This document shows positions 1 to 5,255 of a DNA stretch of 6,538 bases, in pieces. Numbering within the stretch: the first letter of the stretch is position 1; the number at the start of each line of letters is the position of its first letter. Location of the stretch: the NCBI GenBank assembly GCA_002171375.1, contig NHFK01000034.1:1-6538 (forward strand). Direction: 5' to 3'. The notes below the pieces were generated by a model. The model saw only the letters and a program-made list of their open reading frames with translations, was not told the DNA's origin and did not search any database. Source of the DNA: Alphaproteobacteria bacterium TMED109 (GTDB taxonomy: Bacteria; Pseudomonadota; Alphaproteobacteria; TMED109). The position numbers and the translations under genes are program-made.

Positions 1-2
1 TA

Positions 3-695
3 AATGATACAGAAAATGATTTAGCTTTTACTTCTAATGTTACCGATATTAATGTATCTAAAGGTGCTTCATTATCTTTTCACTGTTTTATAAAAGGTAG
101 CAGTAATAATATACACATTAATAATATTCATGGAGAGATTCATAAAGACTCACAATTTAACAGTACTACAATCGTTAAGGCTTTAGGGCAAGTGAGAGCC
201 GAAAACAGAATAAATCTTTTAGCAGAAAATTCTTCAACCAAAATAGATATGTTGTTGCTTGGCTCTAAAGATGCATTGCTTGAGGGCTTAACTAAGGTGA
301 AGCATGCTAAAAATAATAGTACAAGTAATCAAAATACAAGAGTAATCTTAAATGAAAATTCAAAAGCATCATTTCAGGGTAAAATTAGAGTAAATAAAGA
401 AGCTGATGGAACATTAGCAAATATGTCTTGTAAAAGTTTATTATTAAGTAATAAAGCTAGAGTAAACTCTAAACCTGAACTAGAGATATTAGCTGATGAT
501 GTAAAATGTTCACACGGAGTGACTGTAGGCAATTTGAGTATAGAACAATTATTCTATTTACGTTCTAGGGGCATTCCTGAAAAGGAAGCTAGAAAATTAT
601 TAGTGAATTCCTTTGGCAATATAATATTAGATGATCTCAATACAAATTTTATTGGCAGAGCAAAAAATATAATGTTGGAATATTTTAATGATTAA
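3..695 (+). CDS. sufD: Fe-S cluster assembly protein SufD, C-terminal part (cut by left edge)
   Basis: SufD is the non-ATPase scaffold partner of SufB in the cytosolic SufBC2D complex that builds Fe-S clusters. The frame is open from the first codon at position 3, so about 230 C-terminal residues are visible of a family norm near 420-440. The GTG at 192 is only an internal codon. The visible part is a beta-helix-like stretch rich in Asn and Ser, then the SufB/SufD signature: KPELEILADDVKCSHG, TVG and FYLRSRGIPEKEA. The Cys (codon 507-509) and His (513-515) of CSHG match E. coli SufD C358 and H360, which lie at the SufB-SufD interface. SufD is favoured over SufB because SufS follows directly and the tail is short. 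The last 8 bases overlap sufS, which fits translational coupling. Recognition of the family is firm; the 5' end is outside the window. Confidence 0.93.
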   Translation, partial: NDTENDLAFTSNVTDINVSKGASLSFHCFIKGSSNNIHINNIHGEIHKDSQFNSTTIVKALGQVRAENRINLLAENSSTKIDMLLLGSKDALLEGLTKVKHAKNNSTSNQNTRVILNENSKASFQGKIRVNKEADGTLANMSCKSLLLSNKARVNSKPELEILADDVKCSHGVTVGNLSIEQLFYLRSRGIPEKEARKLLVNSFGNIILDDLNTNFIGRAKNIMLEYFND

Positions 696-1920
696 GTTAC
701 ACAAAACAATATATGATGAAAAAGAAGTAAGGTCACAGTTTCCAATTTTTAATTCTAGTAATTTAGTATATCTAGACAGTGCCGCTAGCTCGCAAAAACC
801 TTTTTCCGTTATAAAATCAATAAATGAAGTGTATTCAAAACATTATGCAAATATCCACAGAGGTGTTTATAAACTTAGCCAAGAAGCAACAGATATGTAT
901 GAAGATGCTAGAGAGACTGTAAAAGAGTTTATTAATGCAGGCTCCGTTAAAGAAATTATATTTGTAAGAGGAGCAACAGAGGCTATAAATTTAGTAACCT
1001 CAACAGTTGCAGATATAAATCTTGAAGAAGGAGATGAAATAATTTTATCTAGATTAGAACATCATTCAAATATTGTTCCATGGCAAATCGCAGCAAAGAA
1101 ACATAAAGCAGTTATTAAAATTGCTGAATCAGATGAAAATGGAGATGTATCTTTTGAGTCAGTATTTAAAAATGTTACTTCAAAAACAAAATTCATTAGT
1201 ATTACTCATATTTCTAATGCGATTGGGTCAATAATACCTGTAAAAGAAATATGTAAGGAAGCTAAATCTAGAGGAATATTCACACTCATAGATGGTTGTC
1301 AGGCAGCTCCATTATTAGAGATTGATGTACAAGATATGGGTTGTGATTTTTATGTTTTTTCTGGACATAAAACTTATGGCCCTTCTGGAATAGGAGTACT
1401 ATATGGGAAAGAGGATATTTTATCTGAGGCTCCTCCTTATCAAGGCGGAGGTGATATGATTGATAAAGTTACTTTTGAAAATACTACTTACGCAGGTTTA
1501 CCTAGTAAATTTGAAGCTGGAACTCCTAATATTGTTGGTGCTATTGGATTAGGCCGTGCTTTACAATGGATGAAAGAAATAGGTATGAATAATATTTATG
1601 GCCATTCAAAAAAAGTGATTAGTGAAGGAGTTAATATCTTAAAAAACATTAAAGGATTAAAAATTATTGGAGAGCCTTCTAAAAGAGGAGGTGTAATTTC
1701 ATTTATATACAAAGATATTCATTCTCATGATTTAGGTACATTATTAAATACATATAACATTGCCGTGAGAACAGGTCATCATTGTGCTCAGCCAACAATG
1801 GAACGATATAATGTTTCTTCTACAGTGAGAGCATCGGTAGGATATTATAATAATAAAGATGATTTTGAATCTCTTGCAGAAGGAATTTTAAAAGTAAGTA
1901 AAGTTTTTGAAAATGTTTAG
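688..1920 (+). CDS. sufS: Cysteine desulfurase SufS (PLP-dependent)
   Basis: SufS converts L-cysteine to alanine and carries the released sulfur as a persulfide for the SUF scaffold. It is a cytosolic class-V aminotransferase-fold enzyme. The 410-residue length is normal (E. coli SufS is 406). Visible landmarks are His125-His126 in the LEHHSN segment (PLP stacking), Asp202 and Gln205 in IDGCQAAPL (cofactor ring contacts), Lys228 in SGHKTYGPSGIG (Schiff-base lysine) and Cys366 in RTGHHCAQP (persulfide cysteine). Lys228 and Cys366 are each offset by two from E. coli K226 and C364. RAS-VGYYN near the C terminus is also typical. The RTGHHC form and long C-terminal loop mark a group II (SufS-type) rather than IscS-type enzyme. 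The ATG at 688 overlaps the end of sufD, with a GGA about 8 bases upstream. Cys204, where many homologues have Ala or Ser, is a small oddity. Confidence 0.97.
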   Translation: MIKLHKTIYDEKEVRSQFPIFNSSNLVYLDSAASSQKPFSVIKSINEVYSKHYANIHRGVYKLSQEATDMYEDARETVKEFINAGSVKEIIFVRGATEAINLVTSTVADINLEEGDEIILSRLEHHSNIVPWQIAAKKHKAVIKIAESDENGDVSFESVFKNVTSKTKFISITHISNAIGSIIPVKEICKEAKSRGIFTLIDGCQAAPLLEIDVQDMGCDFYVFSGHKTYGPSGIGVLYGKEDILSEAPPYQGGGDMIDKVTFENTTYAGLPSKFEAGTPNIVGAIGLGRALQWMKEIGMNNIYGHSKKVISEGVNILKNIKGLKIIGEPSKRGGVISFIYKDIHSHDLGTLLNTYNIAVRTGHHCAQPTMERYNVSSTVRASVGYYNNKDDFESLAEGILKVSKVFENV

Positions 1921-1961
1921 AAAATTATTTATATTTATTTTAATATTTAGAAAGTTTAAAA

Positions 1962-2291
1962 ATGAGTACTAAAATAGAGAATTCTAATACAATCCTAAAA
2001 GAAGCTATAATCGAAGCTTTAGGAACAGTATACGACCCTGAAATACCGGTTAGTATATGGGAATTGGGCCTTGTATATAATATAGATATAGATGAGAAGA
2101 ATAATATTTTAATTACTATGACATTAACTACTCCTAATTGTCCTGAAGCAGAGACTATTCCTGATAGAGTTGCAGAAGCGGTTTCAAAATGTGATAATGT
2201 AGAAGATGTAAGAGTTGAAATAGTTTGGGAGCCTACTTGGACTCAAGATAATATGAGTGAAGCTGCTCGCCTTGAATTGGGCTTTTTTTAA
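1962..2291 (+). CDS. sufT: SUF-associated DUF59/MIP18-like protein SufT
   Basis: This is a small (109-residue) single-domain MIP18-like (DUF59) protein of the type found inside SUF operons. Such proteins help mature Fe-S proteins; relatives include PaaD and eukaryotic CIA2/MIP18. The exact biochemical step is unsettled for the family. The domain covers almost the whole chain. DPEIPVSIWELGLVY (residues 25-39) is the hallmark start, followed by the TLTTPNCPEAETIPDRV segment carrying the conserved Cys60 (about 55-70). It ends VWEPTWTQDNMSEAARLELG, which is characteristic of the SUF-linked subgroup. The gene lies 41 bases after sufS and 11 before sufA on the same strand, so it is almost certainly co-transcribed. 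The stretch before its ATG is A/T-only with a weak purine run (AGAAAG) as the only ribosome-binding candidate. A PaaD role is unlikely because no paa genes are nearby. Confidence 0.93.
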   Translation: MSTKIENSNTILKEAIIEALGTVYDPEIPVSIWELGLVYNIDIDEKNNILITMTLTTPNCPEAETIPDRVAEAVSKCDNVEDVRVEIVWEPTWTQDNMSEAARLELGFF

Positions 2292-2292
2292 A

Positions 2293-2296
2293 AGGA
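2293..2296 (+). promoter_or_regulatory. Ribosome binding site of sufA
   Basis: AGGA sits six bases upstream of the ATG at 2303. It is the clearest Shine-Dalgarno match in the suf cluster and fixes the sufA start. It lies just behind the sufT stop codon, so ribosomes finishing sufT are well placed to reinitiate. Confidence 0.6.
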
Positions 2297-2302
2297 ATAA
2301 AA

Positions 2303-2656
2303 ATGAAAAAAACATCTCAACCTAGACCTGAAATATTAACTATTACCGATAGAGCTTTGAATCGTATAAAATCTATCTTAAAAGATGCTCCTAAAGATAC
2401 AATAGGTGTTAGATTTGGAGTAAAAACGGGGGGGTGCTCAGGTATGACTTATGATGTAACTTATGCCTCGGAAGAGAAAGTAACTGATGAGAAAATTGTC
2501 AAAGAAAATGTAAATATATATATTGATGCAGCCGCTACTTTGTTTTTAATTGGCTCAGAAGTTGATTGGAATCAGGATAAACTTCAGTCAAGTTTTACCT
2601 TTATTAATCCAAATGAATCAGCTAGATGTGGTTGTGGAGAATCTTTTACAGTTTAG
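2303..2656 (+). CDS. sufA: A-type Fe-S carrier protein SufA/IscA family
   Basis: This is an A-type carrier that holds a [2Fe-2S] or [4Fe-4S] cluster and passes it to target apoproteins in the cytosol. At 117 residues it is of normal length (about 107-122). The three invariant cluster ligands are present: Cys45 in KTGGCSGMTY, and Cys109 and Cys111 in the C-terminal CGCGESF. The first ~14 residues are a short polar extension ahead of the core beginning ILTITDRALNRI. Its place at the end of the suf operon favours SufA over IscA or ErpA, although sequence alone separates these poorly. A clear AGGA (2293-2296) stands 6 bases before the ATG. The gene ends with TAG one base from the stop codon of the convergent coq7 gene. 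A run of seven Gs lies in the codons for the GG of the GGC ligand motif. Confidence 0.93.
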   Translation: MKKTSQPRPEILTITDRALNRIKSILKDAPKDTIGVRFGVKTGGCSGMTYDVTYASEEKVTDEKIVKENVNIYIDAAATLFLIGSEVDWNQDKLQSSFTFINPNESARCGCGESFTV

Positions 2657-2657
2657 T

Positions 2658-3194
2658 TTATATTTTTTTTGATAGAAAAATAGCTAGCTTAGTAATTTTT
2701 TTTATACCTTTAGTCATTAAGTAATAACCTTTAGCATCTTGGGCATTATGCTCTAAAGCAGTGTTTTTATGTTCAATTTCCTCTTCTCTAAATTTTTTAA
2801 TAATTTTTATAAGTTCTTTTTCTGTATTATCATGTTTTAAATTATTTTGCTGTTCTTTATAATGTTCTTCTATGACTTCCTCTACAGCTACGGTGCAAGC
2901 CATAGCAGCTTTTCTATCTATTAAAGCAGTAGTTAATCCAAGCAAATATCCACCCACACTCCATAATGGTGAAAGTGCAGTAGGTCTTATTCCTCTTTCA
3001 ATTAGTATTTTATTGAATGTATCTAAATGTATTTTTTCTTGACTAGCCATTTTTTGAATAATTTTATCATCTTTAAAGACTTCTAATTGTCCTTCATAAA
3101 TTTTTTGTGCTCCAAATTCACCAGCTTGGTTAACTCTTATCATATCAGCTATGATTTTCTTTTTAGCCTTATTATTAGTTAAAGTACTTTTCAT
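2658..3194 (-). CDS. coq7: Demethoxyubiquinone hydroxylase Coq7 (di-iron)
   Basis: Coq7 catalyses the late C-6 hydroxylation of demethoxyubiquinone in ubiquinone biosynthesis, at the inner face of the cytoplasmic membrane, using a carboxylate-bridged di-iron centre. The 178-residue protein keeps the ligand pattern: Glu26 in VNQAGEFGA, E53-x-x-H56 in SQEKIH, the Glu105/Glu106 pair in ACTVAVEEVIEEHY, and E139-x-x-H142 in EEEIEH. It ends in AIFLSKKI, closely like the AIYLSERL end of mitochondrial COQ7, so it is complete. The length fits the short alphaproteobacterial/mitochondrial form rather than the longer gammaproteobacterial one. The ATG follows the dsbB stop by 2 bases, and a purine-rich AGAGAAGAA inside the dsbB end can serve as ribosome-binding site. 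It is the last gene of a yqaA-dsbB-coq7 operon. Its product feeds the quinone pool that DsbB reduces. Confidence 0.96.
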   Translation of the reverse strand: MKSTLTNNKAKKKIIADMIRVNQAGEFGAQKIYEGQLEVFKDDKIIQKMASQEKIHLDTFNKILIERGIRPTALSPLWSVGGYLLGLTTALIDRKAAMACTVAVEEVIEEHYKEQQNNLKHDNTEKELIKIIKKFREEEIEHKNTALEHNAQDAKGYYLMTKGIKKITKLAIFLSKKI

Positions 3195-3196
3195 TA

Positions 3197-3706
3197 TTAT
3201 TCTTCTCTTTTATTAAACTTAACAATTAATATAGTTAGAATTATTAGAGAAACTAGCCCATATATGAAGCTCCATTGAACTAAGGTTATATTAAACAATT
3301 TTGGTGACATTTGATCGCATTTAGCAATAGGTTCATTTTTATTTATATTCTTTAACTCTTCAGTCAAACTGCCTATATTTTCTGTCATTCCTGAGCATTC
3401 TAAAGATGCTGCCCACCATTGTAGCTCTATACCTAAATGCCAAAAACTAATAGATATAATAATAATAAATAATATACCTAATAACATCGGTATAATTTTA
3501 TTATTATAATAAAATATTCCCACTAAACTTATTAATATTATGCCTGCATATCCATATCTTTGAAGCATACATAAATAGCACGGCTTATATCCTAAAAAAT
3601 ATTGATAGTAAAAAGCAATTAAAAGTGCAAATATTGCTATAATAATTGATAAAAATGATGGATTAAATAAATTATTTTTTAATTTCATATTCAAAAGTAT
3701 ATCCAT
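3197..3706 (-). CDS. dsbB: Disulfide bond formation protein DsbB
   Basis: DsbB is an inner-membrane thiol oxidase that re-oxidises periplasmic DsbA and hands the electrons to ubiquinone. Four hydrophobic segments are visible (about residues 17-36, 52-66, 71-89 and 139-163). The first loop holds PCYLCMLQRYG with the Cys43/Cys46 active pair and Arg50, equivalent to the quinone-site Arg48 of E. coli. The second loop holds Cys104 (SLECSG) and Cys130 (AKCDQ), with exactly the E. coli C104-C130 spacing. All four redox cysteines are therefore present and the protein should be functional. The ATG at 3706 overlaps the yqaA stop by 16 bases. Met7 (ATG at 3688-3686), two bases past that stop, is an equally reasonable start, and neither has a strong Shine-Dalgarno. 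Middle gene of the operon; its electron acceptor depends on the downstream Coq7. Confidence 0.95.
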   Translation of the reverse strand: MDILLNMKLKNNLFNPSFLSIIIAIFALLIAFYYQYFLGYKPCYLCMLQRYGYAGIILISLVGIFYYNNKIIPMLLGILFIIIISISFWHLGIELQWWAASLECSGMTENIGSLTEELKNINKNEPIAKCDQMSPKLFNITLVQWSFIYGLVSLIILTILIVKFNKREE

Positions 3707-4284
3707 AGTAATAAAATCATAAAAATAAAGCCTATAGTAAAAGTTATAATGCTGAAATATTTGTCAATAAATTGTTTAGCAGTATTTCCAAATATTCTAA
3801 TTATTCCAGTTAATAAAAAGAAGCGTGCGCCTCTTGATAAGAGAGAAGCAATAATGAATATTATTATATCTAAATTCATTCCACCAGATGCAATAGTAAT
3901 TAATTTATAAGGTATAGGAGTAAATCCGGCGATAAATACTATTATCGCGCCATTAGTATTATAATTATCTTTAAAAGTCAGAAATTTTTCTTCTAAATGA
4001 TAAAATTCAATTATATATTGCCCTATAGTTTCCCATAAAAATACTCCGATTAAATATCCTAGAACTCCTCCTAAAACAGAAAATATTGTGGTAATTAATG
4101 CTAATCTAATCCATTTTAAAGGCCTTGAAAGAGCCATTGGTAAAAGTAATAAGTCAGGTGGTATAGGAAAAAAAGAACTTTCTGCAAACGCTACCAAAGC
4201 CAGGAACTTCTCAGCTTTAGGTTTGGCTGAAAGTTTTAAAATTGTATTATAAAGTTTTTTCAAAATCATATTATATTTCTTCAT
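3691..4284 (-). CDS. YqaA-type DedA/SNARE-associated membrane protein
   Basis: This is an inner-membrane protein of the DedA (SNARE-associated, VTT-domain) superfamily, YqaA branch. DedA proteins are implicated in lipid-carrier flipping and proton-dependent membrane homeostasis; the substrate of the YqaA branch is not established. The 197-residue chain shows AESSFFPIPPDLLLLPMAL (34-52), the re-entrant-loop motif with FPIPPD. A glycine-rich membrane helix (61-84) follows, then the second re-entrant segment AGFTPIPYKLITIASGG (119-135), a helix ending in SRGARFF with Arg151 and Arg154, and a C-terminal helix (about 178-196). These features match the YqaA family well. Relatives usually begin just before LYxxxLxLA, so Met6 (ATG at 4269-4267) may be the true start; no good Shine-Dalgarno marks either. 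It is the first gene of the minus-strand operon and overlaps dsbB at its 3' end. Confidence 0.88.
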   Translation of the reverse strand: MKKYNMILKKLYNTILKLSAKPKAEKFLALVAFAESSFFPIPPDLLLLPMALSRPLKWIRLALITTIFSVLGGVLGYLIGVFLWETIGQYIIEFYHLEEKFLTFKDNYNTNGAIIVFIAGFTPIPYKLITIASGGMNLDIIIFIIASLLSRGARFFLLTGIIRIFGNTAKQFIDKYFSIITFTIGFIFMILLLWIYF

Positions 4285-4304
4285 ATTAAATTAAAGGTTA
4301 ATAT

Positions 4305-4333
4305 TTGAAGTCCTGTATACTTTAAGCTATATA
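4305..4333 (+). promoter_or_regulatory. Candidate sigma-70 promoter for the SoxYZ-like operon
   Basis: TTGAAG (4305-4310) is followed, after 17 bases, by TATATA (4328-4333). This is a plausible -35/-10 pair in the 65-base gap between divergent genes. It would start transcription around 4340, leaving a short leader before the ribosome-binding site. In such AT-rich DNA, -10-like hexamers are common; TATACT also occurs at 4316 and 4330. The exact element is uncertain. The opposite-strand operon must also be driven from this gap, but I could not single out its promoter. Confidence 0.35.
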
Positions 4334-4335
4334 CT

Positions 4336-4347
4336 ATATATATATAT
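4336..4347. repeat. (AT)6 dinucleotide tract
   Basis: Six perfect AT repeats lie between the candidate promoter and the ribosome-binding site of the SoxYZ-like gene. The tract is in the leader, so length change would alter spacing or leader folding, not the protein. It may be nothing more than background in AT-rich DNA. Confidence 0.6.
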
Positions 4348-4351
4348 TTGT

Positions 4352-4356
4352 GGGGA
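4352..4356 (+). promoter_or_regulatory. Ribosome binding site deciding a TTG start
   Basis: GGGGA at 4352-4356 is the only Shine-Dalgarno-like sequence near the 5' end of the SoxYZ-like gene. It stands five bases before a TTG at 4362. The alternative GTG at 4350 overlaps this element and has only A/T bases upstream, so the TTG is preferred. Confidence 0.55.
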
Positions 4357-4361
4357 AAACT

Positions 4362-5255
4362 TTGATTAAATATTTTTTTATTTTGCTAATATTTATATAC
4401 ACAGGTGTAAGTGTGGCAGGACCTTTTTCTGATTTTAAAGCAGGTGCAGAGTTATCTGAAGAGTTATCTTCTAGTCCAACAGGAAAAAGGAATACTCCTA
4501 ATTCTGACAGCATAGTGCAGTCTATAGATGCTTTAAACCCTAAGAATTCAGAAATATGGTACGATTTACAAAATAATTTATTAGGAAAAGATATTAATAT
4601 TGTCTTTGTTGATGATATCAAACTTATAATGCAAGATTATATTGAGGAAGCGCATAAGGTTCCGCTAATAGTTACGCTTCCTAAAAGACTACATAATTTT
4701 AAAAATTTTGTATTAATTATAGAGAATAATCCTATCCAGCAAGCAATGGCTATTAAACCATATAGACCTATAGAAGCACTTGGGATGAATATTAGATTAG
4801 AAGATGATTCTCCTGTTAGAGCTGCAGTTTTAGGTGATAATGGTGTGTGGTATATTGGTTCAAAAATGGTATTTGTAGCAAGTGCTGGAGGATGTTCAAC
4901 TCCTGCTTGTGATCCTTCAGTTGAAATATGTGAGACTGGAACTATAGGAAAAATTGCTGTTAAACAGTATGAAAGGGAAGCTGGAGCAGAAAGAATAAAA
5001 TTAAAAATTACCCATCCAATGGAAACTGGTTTTGTTACAGATGTGCAAGGAGAAATTATTCCAGAATATTTTGTAAAAAATATTCATGTTGATGACAATC
5101 AAGGTCCTATTGCAGATATTACAACTTTTGCAGCTTTATCTAGTGATCCTGTTATATTATTGGATCTACCTAAGAAAGGACAAAGCGTTAGAATACACGC
5201 CAAAGATTCACTTGGATTAGAATTCTTTTCTTTTAAAAAAAATAATACTATGTAA
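4362..5255 (+). CDS. Fused SoxY-SoxZ-like carrier protein, quinoprotein-associated type, exported
   Basis: This resembles the single-chain 'quinoprotein dehydrogenase-associated SoxYZ-like carrier' family. In true Sox systems, SoxY carries sulfur intermediates on a C-terminal Cys arm and SoxZ is its partner; the cargo of the fused form is unknown. From the TTG start (297 residues) there is a signal peptide of about 19 residues (IKYFFILLIFIYTGVSVA, cleavage likely before GPF). A SoxY-like domain follows (about 55-175) with KNFVLIIENNP and the GGC arm motif. A linker with Cys178, Cys183 and Cys190 comes next, then a SoxZ-like domain (about 205-292) opening with IKLKITHPMETGF. The arm is therefore internal (SAGGCSTPAC), not at a free C terminus ending GGCGG. 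A GTG at 4350 would add four residues. The stop overlaps the next start as TAATG, so the pair is coupled. No sox catalytic genes are visible, so ordinary thiosulfate oxidation is not supported here. Confidence 0.88.
   Translation: MIKYFFILLIFIYTGVSVAGPFSDFKAGAELSEELSSSPTGKRNTPNSDSIVQSIDALNPKNSEIWYDLQNNLLGKDINIVFVDDIKLIMQDYIEEAHKVPLIVTLPKRLHNFKNFVLIIENNPIQQAMAIKPYRPIEALGMNIRLEDDSPVRAAVLGDNGVWYIGSKMVFVASAGGCSTPACDPSVEICETGTIGKIAVKQYEREAGAERIKLKITHPMETGFVTDVQGEIIPEYFVKNIHVDDNQGPIADITTFAALSSDPVILLDLPKKGQSVRIHAKDSLGLEFFSFKKNNTM

Noticed and set aside
192..194. GTG as the start of a short SufD
   Set aside because: The same frame is open to the left edge and codes for SufD-like beta-helix sequence upstream, so the GTG is internal and the gene is simply cut by the window.
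1921..1961. Possible regulatory RNA or internal promoter between sufS and sufT
   Set aside because: The 41 bases are nearly all A and T with no stable pairing or convincing -35 element; operon read-through is the simpler view.
4334..4621. Open frame of 95 codons on the minus strand
   Set aside because: It lies antisense to the SoxYZ-like gene and across its leader, has no recognisable domain or ribosome-binding site, and the plus-strand frame has clear family motifs.
4362..5255. Conventional Sox thiosulfate-oxidation locus
   Set aside because: SoxY and SoxZ are fused, the Cys arm is internal, and no soxA, soxX, soxB or soxCD is in the window; the match to the quinoprotein-associated family is better.
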